Shown: positions 16,763 to 27,130 of the stretch, piece by piece
Numbering within the stretch: position 1 is the stretch's first letter
How the letters are laid out: every line of letters starts with the position of its first letter
Origin: Alphaproteobacteria bacterium
GTDB lineage: Bacteria; Pseudomonadota; Alphaproteobacteria; DSM-16000; Inquilinaceae
Assembly: GCA_028284045.1 (NCBI GenBank)
Contig: JANQSN010000006.1
Span: forward strand, 23,781-87,780
Direction of reading: 5' to 3'
DNA: 64,000 bases
The notes under the pieces: generated by a model
What the model was told of the DNA's origin: nothing
Database searches by the model: none
What the model saw: the letters and a program-made list of their open reading frames with translations, nothing else
Translations under genes and position numbers: made by a program

Positions 16763-17352
16763 TGCGGGTTGTCCTCTTGGGCGGGCCGGGCCGAGCCGGT
16801 CTCCGGCGCGCTGCGGTCGCGGGCGAGCGCCGGCAGGTGGTGAGCTTCCTCGTCGACGCCGAGCAGGGTGAGGTCGGGCATGCGGTCGAGGAACAGCACG
16901 CCGTCCAGATGGTCGATCTCATGTTGGAGAACGCGCGCCGGGAACCCCTCTGCCTCGCCGTCCACGGTGCGGCCGTCCAGTGTCACCCCGCCGTAGCGGA
17001 TGCGGGCATGGCGCGGCACCACGCCGCGCCAGCCGGGGATCGACAGGCACCCCTCCAGCCCCAGCAAGACCTCGTCGCCGATCGCCGCCAGCCAGGGATT
17101 GATCAGCACGGTGGCCGGCGGCTCGCTCTCGGCGTCCGCGGCGGGCGCGCTCGCCGCCGGGGCGCGCAACGCGATCACCCGCAGGTCCCGGTAGACCTGC
17201 GGGGCGGCGAGCCCGACCCCGCCGGCGTCCAGCATGGTCTCCACCATGTCCCCGGCGAGCCGGGCGATCGCCGGATCCGTCGGCTCGGCCACGGCGCGCG
17301 CCGCCCGGCGCAGCACCGGATGGCCCATCCGGGCGATCTTCAGGAGGGTCAT
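16759..17352 (-). CDS. def: Peptide deformylase
   Basis: 197 residues with all three metal-site motifs: GVGLAAPQ (45-52), EGCLS (100-104, Cys102) and HEIDH (144-148). It removes the formyl group from nascent N-terminal methionine. The GVGLAAPQ and EGCLS forms are those of active enzymes. Compared with E. coli Def there is an insertion after residue 62 (Ala-rich, to about 80) and a C-terminal extension. The ATG at 17352 (MTLLKIARMGHP) is the canonical start; the open frame upstream runs into repeat DNA. A second, chromosomal def next to fmt may exist elsewhere. Confidence 0.92.
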   Translation of the reverse strand: MTLLKIARMGHPVLRRAARAVAEPTDPAIARLAGDMVETMLDAGGVGLAAPQVYRDLRVIALRAPAASAPAADAESEPPATVLINPWLAAIGDEVLLGLEGCLSIPGWRGVVPRHARIRYGGVTLDGRTVDGEAEGFPARVLQHEIDHLDGVLFLDRMPDLTLLGVDEEAHHLPALARDRSAPETGSARPAQEDNPQ

Positions 17353-17440
17353 GGTTGGTGCGTCATCATGGCTGTTCGGTTGAGGCGGCAAGTCCCAAAA
17401 AAACACCCATTCGGACCGTCCTTTGCCGTCCAAAGATCGT

Positions 17441-17625
17441 CATGGCCGGGCTTGACCCGGCCATCCGCGGCTCTCCGTTGGCGCTGTCGCACGGTCGTTC
17501 CGAGCGACGGTACCGCTGGCAGCCCGTGGATGCCCGCATCGAGTGCGGGCATGACGCTTGGGGCTGCGGATTCTGCCACTCTTCTAGGCCAGTTTCACTC
17601 AACCGGACAGCCGTGGGTTGAGCCT
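17441..17625 (+). repeat. Dispersed intergenic repeat, copy A
   Basis: About 185 bases that reappear in opposite orientation at 63730-63920 with few mismatches. The unit begins GGCTTGACCCGGCCATCC, contains an inverted stem TGCCCGCAT / ATGCGGGCA-like palindrome (17530-17552) and ends in CTCAACCGGACAGCC. A related, diverged CAACCGAACAGCC-type end lies inverted at about 17368-17382. The element is non-coding and fills the gap between def and ridA. Mobility is not demonstrated; it resembles the palindromic intergenic repeats common in alphaproteobacteria. Confidence 0.8.
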
Positions 17626-17706
17626 GGCCATGACGGACTAGTGCGGCGCCTGCTGGCGACTGACTGTAGGTCCGCCCTTGGGACTTGCCAAGCCGCGGCC
17701 GGCCGG

Positions 17707-18099
17707 TCAGGCCGCCGGGCGGTGCGCCGTCGCCTCGATCTCGATCAGCATGCGCGGGTCGACCAGGTCGCAGACCACCGTGGTGTTGGCGGGCCGGGCT
17801 GCCGCCGAGTGCCGGCCGATGGTGTCGACCACCTGCTCGAAAACGGTGCGGTCGACGACAAAGACGCGCAGGCGCACGAGGTCGGCGAGCCCGCATCCGG
17901 CTTCCGCCAGCGCCGCCTGGATGTTGGCGAAGCACTGCTCCGTCTGGGCCACCGGGTCGGCGGAGATCGTGCCGACCTGGTAGTCGAAGCCGGTGGTGCC
18001 CGACACGAACACCCAGTCGCCGTCGACCACGGCGCGGGAATAGCCCGCCTTCTCTTCGAAGACGGACCCGGAGGAGATGCGTCGTCGCGCGTCGACCAT
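17707..18099 (-). CDS. RidA family (YjgF/YER057c/UK114) protein
   Basis: 130 residues, the normal RidA length, with the family core VFVSGTTGFD and the C-terminal MLIEIEATA segment. Canonical RidA enzymes use an Arg near residue 105 to hydrolyse reactive 2-aminoacrylate imines; here the NTTVVCDLVDPRMLIEIEA segment carries Arg, so activity is possible but the Rid subgroup is not certain. It starts 27 bases after the DUF1624 gene on the same strand, implying cotranscription. Confidence 0.85.
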   Translation of the reverse strand: MVDARRRISSGSVFEEKAGYSRAVVDGDWVFVSGTTGFDYQVGTISADPVAQTEQCFANIQAALAEAGCGLADLVRLRVFVVDRTVFEQVVDTIGRHSAAARPANTTVVCDLVDPRMLIEIEATAHRPAA

Positions 18100-18126
18100 T
18101 GCGGTGATCCTGTATGAGTGTGCCAG

Positions 18127-18936
18127 CTACCCGACGATATTCATGATGTTCGGGCGCATCAGGCCGGTCAGGTGGTGGACGGCGAACAGCGACCCCAGCA
18201 GCACCGGTTGGTGGACCAGATAGATCGCCAGGGAATGCCGGCCCATCCAGGCGACCGCCGGCACGCCGGCCGGGCGCAACCCATCTGAGCCGTCGCGGTG
18301 GCGGGTGGCCAGCCAGCGGCCCAGCAGCAGGCCGAAGAACATCGCGCCGGCATAGGGCATCAGCGGCACGAAGTCGTTGGACAGCGGCGTCCGGTCGGCG
18401 AGGCCGAGCCAGATCAGCGCCGGCCGGTCGAACATGTCCGGCCAGTCGAGCTGCGGCGCGGCCACGAACGCCGCACCGGCCAGCGCCAGGACCCAGCCCG
18501 GCAGGCGGCGCACGGCGAGGCCGATCAGGCTGGCCACGGCGATGCAATGCAGCACGCCGAAGAAGATGTAGCTGTCCGGGAACGCCACCAGGGTCGCCGC
18601 CGTGATCGCCGCCGCCGCCAGCGCGATCCAGCCGGTGCGCCTGAGATACCGCGCGATCGGCCGGTGCGCCGCGCCGGCCAGCGCGCACCCCGCCCCGACC
18701 CAGGTCATGAACAGCGTGGTGATGATCTGCGGCTGGACCCACCAGAAGAACGAGCCCAACAAGTCGACGGTCAGCACGCCGAAGAAGGTCAGATCCCAGA
18801 CCACATGATAGGCGACCATCCAGACGATGGTCAGGCCGCGCGCCACGTCCAGCGCCGTCAGGCGGCCGGCCGGCGCAGATCCGGCGGGACGGGTGTCGGC
18901 CCCGCCATCGCCACGCTTGATTGCCGACCGGTCCAT
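18127..18936 (-). CDS. DUF1624 / heparan-alpha-glucosaminide acetyltransferase-like membrane protein
   Basis: 269 residues with about seven or eight membrane helices. The N-terminal RLTALDVARGLTIVWMVAYH segment carries the D-x-x-RG pattern and histidine seen in DUF1624 and HGSNAT-like membrane acyltransferases, and the C-terminal WMGRHSLAIYLVHQPVL segment is also typical. It probably transfers or binds an acyl group at the inner membrane; the substrate is unknown. It is the first gene of a pair with ridA. Confidence 0.8.
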   Translation of the reverse strand: MDRSAIKRGDGGADTRPAGSAPAGRLTALDVARGLTIVWMVAYHVVWDLTFFGVLTVDLLGSFFWWVQPQIITTLFMTWVGAGCALAGAAHRPIARYLRRTGWIALAAAAITAATLVAFPDSYIFFGVLHCIAVASLIGLAVRRLPGWVLALAGAAFVAAPQLDWPDMFDRPALIWLGLADRTPLSNDFVPLMPYAGAMFFGLLLGRWLATRHRDGSDGLRPAGVPAVAWMGRHSLAIYLVHQPVLLGSLFAVHHLTGLMRPNIMNIVG

Positions 18937-19027
18937 TGGCCATTGTCCGAGGTCTAGCGGACGAGGGCAGCGCGCGCCCCGCGCCGCCCGATCCGGACAT
19001 TCCTATCAGGACAGTCCCAAACAGGAC

Positions 19028-19717
19028 ATGGCGGCCATGGCATCCTTGCGGCTGGCGCTGTTCGACTGCGACGGCACCCTGGTCGACAGCCAGCATCTGA
19101 TTGTCCGCGCCGCGCTGGACGCCTGGCAGGGGCTGGCGCTGCCGCCGCCCACCCCGGCGGCGATCCGCCATGTCGTCGGCTTGTCGCTGGACGACGCCAT
19201 GGCGCGCCTGGCGCCCGGCATCGCCCCGTCGCTGCAGGCGCGCCTGGCGGAGCGCTACCGGCGCCACTACACCGGCCTGCTCGCCGACGGCGCGCTCGAA
19301 GCGCCGCTGTTTCCCGGCACGGTGGCGGCGCTCGACCGCCTGGCGGATGACGGCGTCCTGCTCGGCATCGCCACCGGCAAGTCGCGCCGCGGGCTGGAGG
19401 AGACGTTGCAGGCCCATGACCTGGGCGGCCGGTTCGTCACGCTGCAGACCGCCGACCGGGCCCGCGGCAAGCCGGATCCGGACATGGTGCTGCGCGCGGC
19501 GGCGGAGACCGGGGTCGATCCGGGGGCGATCGCCGTCATCGGCGACACCGCCTATGACATGGCGATGGCGCGCGCCGGGGGGGCGCGGGCGATCGGCGTC
19601 GCCTGGGGTTACCATGCGCCGGAGGCACTGGACGCCGCCGGCGCCGAGTTGATCGCCCGCAGCTTCGACGACGTTCCCGCGGCGGTCGCGCGTCTGTTGC
19701 CTCCTGTCGTGTCATGA
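19028..19717 (+). CDS. HAD family phosphatase (phosphoglycolate phosphatase-like)
   Basis: 229 residues with HAD motif I FDCDGTLVDS (nucleophile Asp and acid Asp), motif II ATGKS, motif III KPDPDM and motif IV GDTAYDM. The cap is helical, as in Gph and beta-phosphoglucomutase-like enzymes. The substrate is not settled. The ATG at 19028 is taken; a second ATG at 19037 (MASLRLALFD) is also possible. Its stop overlaps the start of the ATP12 gene (ATGA), a pairing found in other alphaproteobacteria. Confidence 0.87.
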   Translation: MAAMASLRLALFDCDGTLVDSQHLIVRAALDAWQGLALPPPTPAAIRHVVGLSLDDAMARLAPGIAPSLQARLAERYRRHYTGLLADGALEAPLFPGTVAALDRLADDGVLLGIATGKSRRGLEETLQAHDLGGRFVTLQTADRARGKPDPDMVLRAAAETGVDPGAIAVIGDTAYDMAMARAGGARAIGVAWGYHAPEALDAAGAELIARSFDDVPAAVARLLPPVVS

Positions 19718-20442
19718 CGGACAAGGCGCTGAAGCGCTTCTACCGCACCGCCGCGGCGGTCGCCGGCGACGACGGGCACCGGGTGACGCTGGACGGCCGG
19801 CCGGTGCGGACGCCGGGCAAGCGGGCGCTGGTCCTGCCGACCGCGGCGCTGGCGGCGGCGGTCGCCGCGGAGTGGCAGGACCAAGGCGACACCGTGGTGC
19901 CGGACAGCATGGCGCTGATGCAGCTTGCCTGCACGGCGATCGATCGCGTGGCACCGGTCCGCCCGGCGATCGTCGAGCGCGTCGCCGCCTATGGCGAGAC
20001 CGACTTGCTGTGCCACCGCGCCGATGCCCCGGCGGCGCTGGTCGACCGCCAGGCCGCGCTGTGGCAGCCGCCGCTAGATTGGGCGGCGGCGACGCTGGGC
20101 ATTCGCCTGACCGTGACCACCGGCATCCTCGCGGTCGACCAGCCGCCCGAGGCGCTGGCGGGGCTTGCCGCCCGGCTGGGGGCGCTCGACGACTTCCGAT
20201 TGGCCGCCGCGGCCCAGGTCACCGGGGCGCTGGGCTCCGTCATGCTGGCGCTGTGCCTGGTGCAGGGCCGGCTGTCGCCCGCCGCGGCGACCGACGCGGC
20301 CTTCCTGGACGAGGACTTCCAAGCCGAACGCTGGGGCCAGGATGCGGAGGCCGCGGCGCGCCGCGCGGCGATCGCGGCGGAGGTGGCAACGGCCGCGCGC
20401 CTGATCGACCTGCTGGGCGGACTGCCCGCGACGGCCGCGTAG
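19714..20442 (+). CDS. ATP12 family F1-ATPase assembly chaperone
   Basis: 242 residues with the ATP12 core: LDGRPVRTPGKRALVLPT near the N terminus, ETDLLCHRADAP in the middle, and the helical C-terminal half (GALGSVMLALCLVQGRLS). ATP12 binds the F1 alpha subunit and assists assembly of ATP synthase; it occurs in mitochondria and alphaproteobacteria. The gene overlaps the HAD phosphatase gene by four bases. Confidence 0.92.
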   Translation: MTDKALKRFYRTAAAVAGDDGHRVTLDGRPVRTPGKRALVLPTAALAAAVAAEWQDQGDTVVPDSMALMQLACTAIDRVAPVRPAIVERVAAYGETDLLCHRADAPAALVDRQAALWQPPLDWAAATLGIRLTVTTGILAVDQPPEALAGLAARLGALDDFRLAAAAQVTGALGSVMLALCLVQGRLSPAAATDAAFLDEDFQAERWGQDAEAAARRAAIAAEVATAARLIDLLGGLPATAA

Positions 20443-20737
20443 GCGCAACCGGCGCCGACCTCATCGGTCACCAGGGCTGGTTGCCGGGCGAAGTGGTCTC
20501 GCAAGTGCACAATGTCCGTGCTAAGACGGACGCCCGGGAGCGGAGTGCCCGAAGCTCCCCCCGATATCGCCGCGGTTGCGCCGTGGCCGCTACCCGCGTT
20601 CCCGCCGCTCTTCGCGCCGACGCGGACGGTGGTCGCCGACCCGGCCGGGGCCGCCTCCCCCACGGTCCGATCTCTGACGGTGCTGGCCCACAGCGGCCGC
20701 GGCGCCGCCAATAGTTTGTCTGGGAGGAACCCGAACG

Positions 20738-22270
<1,533 letters not shown>

Positions 22271-22281
22271 GGGTCGTGTCG

Positions 22282-22497
22282 ATGCCTGCCGTCCAGACGA
22301 TGAGCGATGCGCGCCGCCGGCGCTCACACCTCCTGAACCACATGATCGCGTATTTCGCGGTGCTGGTGGTGATCACGCCGATCAATGCCTGGCTCGACCC
22401 CGAGACGCCCTGGTTCCTGCTGCTCGCGGTGGGCTGGGGGGCGCCGCTGGCGGTGCATACCGCCTGGGCGATGGGGCTGTTCGATCGCAAACGCTAG
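22282..22497 (+). CDS. Small 2TM-domain protein between pccB and pccA
   Basis: 71 residues from the ATG at 22282 (a GTG at 22276 would add two). It has two membrane helices (HLLNHMIAYFAVLVVITPINAW and FLLLAVGWGAPLAVHTAWAMGLF, split by a short loop) after a basic N terminus, which is the 2TM domain pattern also seen fused to LytTR and kinase proteins. The helix-loop-helix ends in a basic tail. Its position 11 bases after pccB and 60 bases before pccA implies cotranscription. Role unknown; a membrane tether or a hitch-hiker are both possible. Confidence 0.75.
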   Translation: MPAVQTMSDARRRRSHLLNHMIAYFAVLVVITPINAWLDPETPWFLLLAVGWGAPLAVHTAWAMGLFDRKR

Positions 22498-22557
22498 CCG
22501 CCGGCGCCGCCTGAGGGCGGCGCGCGGCCGACAAGAAGAGTCGAAGGGGATGCGTCC

Positions 22558-24561
22558 ATGTTCTCCAAGATCCTGATCGCCAATCGCGGCGAGATCGCCT
22601 GCCGGGTCATCCGCACGGCGCGCCGCATGGGGATCGCCACCGTGGCCGTCTATTCCGAGCCGGATCGCGACGCGTTGCACGTCCGCATGGCCGACGAGGC
22701 GGTGGCGATCGGCCCCGCCGCCAGCGCGGAAAGCTATCTGCGCGGCGACCGCATCATCGAGGCCTGCCGCCAGACCGGCGCCCAGGCGGTGCATCCCGGC
22801 TACGGCTTCCTGTCGGAGAACCCGGGCTTCTCCCAGGCGCTGGAGGAGGCGGGCATCGCCTTCATCGGCCCGCCCTCGAGTGCCGTGGCGGCGATGGGCG
22901 ACAAGCTGGCATCCAAGCGCCTGGCGAAGGAGGCCGGCGTCAGCACGGTGCCCGGCCATCCCGACGCCATCAGCGATGTCGACCAGGCGGTCGAGATCGC
23001 CGACGGCATCGGCTATCCGGTAATGCTGAAGGCGTCGGCCGGCGGCGGCGGCAAGGGCATGCGCGTGACCCACTCCGCCCAGGAGGTGCGCGAGGGGTTG
23101 AAGGCGGTGATGAGCGAGGCCGCCGCCAGCTTCGGCGACGACCGCGTGCTGATCGAGAAATTCGTGGAGGAGCCGCGCCACATCGAGATCCAGGTGCTGG
23201 CCGACGCGCATGGCAACACCGTCTATCTGGGCGAGCGCGAATGCTCCATCCAGCGCCGCCACCAGAAGGTCTTGGAGGAGGCGCCGTCGCCCTTCCTGGA
23301 CCCGGCGACCCGCAAGGCGATGGGCGAGCAGTCGGTGGCGCTGGCCAGGGCCGTCGGCTACCGCTCCGCCGGCACGGTGGAATTCATCGTCGACAAGAAC
23401 CGTAACTTTTACTTCTTGGAGATGAATACGCGGCTACAGGTGGAGCATCCGGTGACCGAGCTGGTGACCGGCCTCGACCTGGTAGAGCTGATGATCCGCG
23501 TGGCCAATGGCGAGCCGCTGCCGTTCGAGCAGTCGGAGGTCAAGCTGAACGGCTGGGCCCTGGAGGCGCGCTTCTATGCGGAGGATCCCGAACGCGGGTT
23601 CCTGCCGTCCACCGGCCGGCTGCGCCGCTATGTCGAGCCGGAGCAGACCAAGAACGTGCGCATCGACAGCGGCGTGTTCGAGGGCGGGGAGATCTCCATC
23701 TACTACGACCCGATGGTCGCCAAGGTGGTCACCTACGGGCTCGACCGGGCCGCGGCCATCGGCCATATGCGCCACGCGTTGGACGGCTTCTATGTCCGCG
23801 GCATCCGCCACAATCTCAGCTTCCTGGCGGCGCTGATGGTGCATCCGCGCTTCATGGAAGGGCGGATGACCACCAACTTCATCGCCGAGGAGTATCCCGA
23901 CGGCTTCGCGCCGATCACGCTGGAACCCGCGGCGCTGAAGCGGATCGTCGCCGTGGTCGCGGCGATGCACCGCCAGCGCGCCGAGCGCAACCGCCGGGTG
24001 ACCGGCCAAATCCCCGGCCATGTCTCCAAGGTCTCCAGCGACTGGGTGGTGCGCCTGGACCGGCAGAACTGGCCGGTGAAGATGACGCCGATGGAAGGCG
24101 GCTACGAGGTGGTGATCGACGGGGCGCCGCACGCCGTGGTCAACCACTGGTCGCGCGACCGGGCCTGGGAGGTCGGCCAGCCGCTCTATGACGGCGTCGT
24201 CGACGGCCACCGCATGATCGTGCAGGTCGACAGCACCGGCGTCGGCTACCGCCTGTTCCATGGCGGGGCGGAGATGACGGCGTTGGTGCTGACGCCGAAA
24301 GCGGCGGCGCTGGCCGACCTGATGCCGATCAAGCAGCCGCCGGACCTGACCAAGTACCTGCTGTCGCCGATGCCCGGTCTTCTGGTATCAATTGCTGTCG
24401 AGCCCGGACAGAAAGTCGTGCCGGGTCAGGAATTGGCGGTGGTCGAGGCAATGAAGATGCTGAATGTCCTGCGGGCGGAGCGGGACAGCGAAGTGTTGGA
24501 GCTGCATGCCAGCCCCGGCGACAGCCTGTCGGTGGATCAGAAGATCCTGGAGTTCAAGTGA
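22558..24561 (+). CDS. pccA: Propionyl-CoA carboxylase, alpha subunit (biotin carboxylase and biotin carrier)
   Basis: 667 residues: ATP-grasp biotin carboxylase (residues 1-450, with KILIANRGEIACR at the start, GGGGKGM and EMNTRLQVEHPVTE), a BT linker domain (about 460-590), and a C-terminal biotinyl domain with the biotinylated lysine in VEAMKMLN near residue 633. It carboxylates its own biotin with bicarbonate and ATP and feeds PccB. The ribosome site is GAAGGGG upstream of the ATG. Acetyl-CoA or methylcrotonyl-CoA use is possible but less likely with this PccB. Confidence 0.94.
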   Translation: MFSKILIANRGEIACRVIRTARRMGIATVAVYSEPDRDALHVRMADEAVAIGPAASAESYLRGDRIIEACRQTGAQAVHPGYGFLSENPGFSQALEEAGIAFIGPPSSAVAAMGDKLASKRLAKEAGVSTVPGHPDAISDVDQAVEIADGIGYPVMLKASAGGGGKGMRVTHSAQEVREGLKAVMSEAAASFGDDRVLIEKFVEEPRHIEIQVLADAHGNTVYLGERECSIQRRHQKVLEEAPSPFLDPATRKAMGEQSVALARAVGYRSAGTVEFIVDKNRNFYFLEMNTRLQVEHPVTELVTGLDLVELMIRVANGEPLPFEQSEVKLNGWALEARFYAEDPERGFLPSTGRLRRYVEPEQTKNVRIDSGVFEGGEISIYYDPMVAKVVTYGLDRAAAIGHMRHALDGFYVRGIRHNLSFLAALMVHPRFMEGRMTTNFIAEEYPDGFAPITLEPAALKRIVAVVAAMHRQRAERNRRVTGQIPGHVSKVSSDWVVRLDRQNWPVKMTPMEGGYEVVIDGAPHAVVNHWSRDRAWEVGQPLYDGVVDGHRMIVQVDSTGVGYRLFHGGAEMTALVLTPKAAALADLMPIKQPPDLTKYLLSPMPGLLVSIAVEPGQKVVPGQELAVVEAMKMLNVLRAERDSEVLELHASPGDSLSVDQKILEFK

Positions 24562-24604
24562 GGTCGACGGTCGGCCTGAGCGCGGGTGCGCCGCGCCGCC
24601 GGTG

Positions 24605-24901
24605 GTGCGGTTGAGCGATCGGGCGCGCCAGGCGGTTCGGCTGGTGGTCAGCGGCCGGGTGCAGGGCGTGGGTTTCCGCTGGTGGACGGTGGCGGAGGCC
24701 AAGCGCCTCGGGCTCGACGGATGGGTGCGCAACCGCCGTGAGGGCACGGTGGAAGCGGTGGTGGCCGGACCGCCGGACGCGGTCGGGCAGATGATTGCCG
24801 CCTGTCGGCAAGGGCCGGTATCCGCCCGGGTCGACGACTTGACCGTGGGCGATGCCACGGACCCCGGCAGGATCGGTTTCAGGGAGGAAGCGACCCGATG
24901 A
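24605..24901 (+). CDS. Acylphosphatase
   Basis: 98 residues from the GTG at 24605; TTG at 24611 is another candidate, and the frame upstream overlaps pccA. The catalytic loop VSGRVQGVGFR holds the phosphate-binding Arg, and the substrate-orienting Asn is in GWVRN. It hydrolyses acyl phosphates. It lies 43 bases after pccA and its TGA overlaps the next ATG, so it is translated with the GGDEF-like gene. Confidence 0.9.
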   Translation: MRLSDRARQAVRLVVSGRVQGVGFRWWTVAEAKRLGLDGWVRNRREGTVEAVVAGPPDAVGQMIAACRQGPVSARVDDLTVGDATDPGRIGFREEATR

Positions 24902-25776
24902 GTCATGCCCTGTTGGTGGCCGACGACCCGTCGCACGCCGAGGCCGTGCAGCGGCTGGTCGACGGGCAGGACGATCTGTCCGTGGAGATCATGGCCGGTT
25001 TGGACGCGGTGCCCGGTCGGCTTGCCCAGGGCGGGATCGATGTCGTGCTGTTCGATGCCGGCGGCGCTGCGCCGCCATCCTTGGAAGGACTGGCCGGGAT
25101 CTCCAGCGGCGGCGCGGATGTCCCGGTGATCGTGCTCTATGACGCCCAGGACGGCGGCGGGGCCGGCGGCGATGTCGAACGCCGCGCGGTGGAGGCCGGG
25201 GCCGGCGACGCGCTGGCCTGGGGCGACCTGACGCCCGCGCTGTTGCGCCGGGCGGTGCGCTATTGCATCGAGGGTGCCCAGTCGCGCCGCAACCTGGCGC
25301 AGCTTGCGCTGATCGACGGCGATACCGGGCTGGCGCGGTCGCCGCTCTATTGGGAGATCCTGTCGCTGGCGGTGCGGCGGGCGCGACGGAACCAGGACTT
25401 CCTGGCCGTGCTGGCGGTGCATCTCGACAATGTCGACAAGGCCGCCGATCCCCGCGCCGCGCTGCGCGAGGCGGCACAGCGCCTGTCCAGCCTGCTGCGC
25501 GCCAGCGACACGGTCAGCCGGTTCGACGGCGACGTGCTGATGGTGCTGGTGGAGAGCATGCCGCGGGTGGAGGACATCCAGACCGTGGCGGAGAAGATCA
25601 TCGAGAAGGTGTCGGAGCCGATGGCGATCGACGGAGCGTCCATCGAGATCACCCCGAGCGTCGGCATCAGCATGTTCCCGACGGTGTCGGTGTCGGCGGA
25701 AGGGCTGGTGGGCGACGCCACCGGTGCCATGTCCGCGGCGGTCGAGGACGGCGGCGCGATCTTCAAGTTCGCCTGA
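24898..25776 (+). CDS. Response-regulator-like protein with a degenerate GGDEF domain
   Basis: 292 residues. The first 120 resemble a receiver fold (ALLVADDPSHAE, VVLFDAGG, VPVIVLYDAQD), with an Asp in the phosphoacceptor position. Residues 135-290 follow a GGDEF layout (DGDTGLARSPLYWEILSLAV, LLRASDTVSRFDGDVLMVL, PSVGISMFP) but the catalytic GG(D/E)EF is replaced by DGDVL. It is therefore probably inactive as a cyclase and may bind c-di-GMP or act through protein contact. Similar degenerate proteins occur in other alphaproteobacteria. It is coupled by ATGA to acylphosphatase. Confidence 0.75.
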   Translation: MSHALLVADDPSHAEAVQRLVDGQDDLSVEIMAGLDAVPGRLAQGGIDVVLFDAGGAAPPSLEGLAGISSGGADVPVIVLYDAQDGGGAGGDVERRAVEAGAGDALAWGDLTPALLRRAVRYCIEGAQSRRNLAQLALIDGDTGLARSPLYWEILSLAVRRARRNQDFLAVLAVHLDNVDKAADPRAALREAAQRLSSLLRASDTVSRFDGDVLMVLVESMPRVEDIQTVAEKIIEKVSEPMAIDGASIEITPSVGISMFPTVSVSAEGLVGDATGAMSAAVEDGGAIFKFA

Positions 25777-25789
25777 CGTCCGGCGCGTC

Positions 25790-26440
25790 TCAACCGGCGG
25801 GGGCGGTCGCCGTTTGGTGGGCTTCCAGGATCGCCAGACGCAGGAAGTCCGACGGCTGGGCGCCGACGGCGATGCTGGTGCCGATGGCGAAATGCGGCAC
25901 GCCGGCGATGCCGCGGGCATAGGCCGCGGTCTCCAACAGACGCACGTTGTCGGCGTCCTCGTCGCTGGCGAGGAAGGCCCGCACCGCGTCGGCGTCGAGC
26001 CCCGCTTCACCGGCGATGTCGGCCAGCACCGCGGGATCGCCGATATCCCGGCCTTCGACGAAATAGGCCTGCAGTAGCGCCTCCGCCACCGCCTGCTGGC
26101 GGCCGTCGCGGGCGGCCAGCAGCGACAGGCGGTGGGCGTCGAAGGTGTTCGGCGTGCGGGTCATCCGCTCATAATCGAAGACGACGCCGTCCGGGGCCCC
26201 GGCGGCGATGGTCTGCGCGTCCAGCGCCTGGGACCGCTCCCAGCTTCCGAATTTCCCCGTGCGGTAGGTCCGCCGGTCGATACCCTCTTTCGGCATGTCG
26301 GGATTGAGCTGGAAGGGCAGCCATTGTGTGACCACCTCGACCTCCGCCGGCAGGCCTTCGATGGCCAGCGCCAGCCGCCGGCTGCCGATCAGGCACCACG
26401 GACAGATGAAGTCCGAGGTCAGCCGCACGGTCACGCTCAT
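25790..26440 (-). CDS. DsbA family oxidoreductase (FrnE-like)
   Basis: 216 residues of the thioredoxin-fold FrnE group. The active site is CPWC (residues 13-16) in SDFICPWCLIG and the cis-Pro loop is GVPHF. There is no signal peptide, so it acts in the cytoplasm. AGGAGG seven bases before the ATG at 26440 decides the start over the ATG at 26476. It may act as a disulfide isomerase or in polyketide-type isomerisation; the substrate is unknown. Confidence 0.88.
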   Translation of the reverse strand: MSVTVRLTSDFICPWCLIGSRRLALAIEGLPAEVEVVTQWLPFQLNPDMPKEGIDRRTYRTGKFGSWERSQALDAQTIAAGAPDGVVFDYERMTRTPNTFDAHRLSLLAARDGRQQAVAEALLQAYFVEGRDIGDPAVLADIAGEAGLDADAVRAFLASDEDADNVRLLETAAYARGIAGVPHFAIGTSIAVGAQPSDFLRLAILEAHQTATAPAG

Positions 26441-26501
26441 GCATCGCCTCCTGTCCTGGTCGTGCGTGGTGGCCATCTGGAAGACGGCCCGGCACCAGTC
26501 C

Positions 26502-26789
26502 TCAAAGATGGCGCCCCAAGTCGACGTCTTCGCGCAGAACCCGGACGATCAAGACATAATCAGTCTCGATTCTGTAGATGATGTGGTGCTTCGCATGCCG
26601 ATGAATCCGCACCGGTGGTCTGTACTGCGGTCGTTCGACCGCAAGGCGCGGGTTGTCGGCAATCAGCGTGATCGCGTGTCGCAGGCTTCGTTCATAGCGT
26701 TCCGCCCGCCTTAAACCGAAGTTCCGGCATCCGTAGAGATAGCAGTCGATGATGTCCGCGTCGGCTCGGGACGTGAACCTAACCTTCAT
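26502..26789 (-). CDS. parE: RelE/ParE family toxin
   Basis: 95 residues with the ParE fold: MKVRFTSRADADIIDCYLYG at the start, a central helical hairpin (RRAERYERSLRHAITLIADN), then strands with PVRIHRHAKHHIIYRI. ParE toxins poison DNA gyrase, unlike RelE ribonucleases; the tail LREDVDLGRHL is ParE-like. The start overlaps the parD stop by 11 bases, and parD comes first, as usual. Confidence 0.88.
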   Translation of the reverse strand: MKVRFTSRADADIIDCYLYGCRNFGLRRAERYERSLRHAITLIADNPRLAVERPQYRPPVRIHRHAKHHIIYRIETDYVLIVRVLREDVDLGRHL

Positions 26790-27030
26790 TTGCGATTGTG
26801 GCGGTCGCGCGCTCTCGTGCCTCGGCGAGGATGTCATCAAGGGTCCGTGGGCTGATCCCGCTGGCCAGGCCTTCATCGATCGCGGCCTGAAGGTCGCCGG
26901 CGCGGACCGCCTGATCGCGGCGGATCAACTCACCCAAATACTCATCGGTCGTCGCATAGCGTCCGGCGCGAACCTGGGCTTCGCACCAGTCCCTCAATCC
27001 GTCAGGCAAGGCGATGCGCATCTCCGCCAT
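26779..27030 (-). CDS. parD: ParD family antitoxin
   Basis: 83 residues. The ribbon-helix-helix N terminus (MRIALPDGLRDWCEAQVRAG) binds DNA and the C-terminal helices (LDDILAEARERA) wrap ParE. GAAGGAAAGG precedes the ATG. It overlaps parE, and a typical autoregulated operon is expected, though no clear operator was found in the 100 bases upstream. Confidence 0.88.
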   Translation of the reverse strand: MAEMRIALPDGLRDWCEAQVRAGRYATTDEYLGELIRRDQAVRAGDLQAAIDEGLASGISPRTLDDILAEARERATATIANEG

Positions 27031-27130
27031 GACCTTTCCTTCATCCTAATCCTCGTTCCCCATGGCGACACCGTAGACCCTTTTCGGGTGGCGGTGAGAG
27101 GAGAGTTTGGTCGCCAGCCTCACGCCAGCG

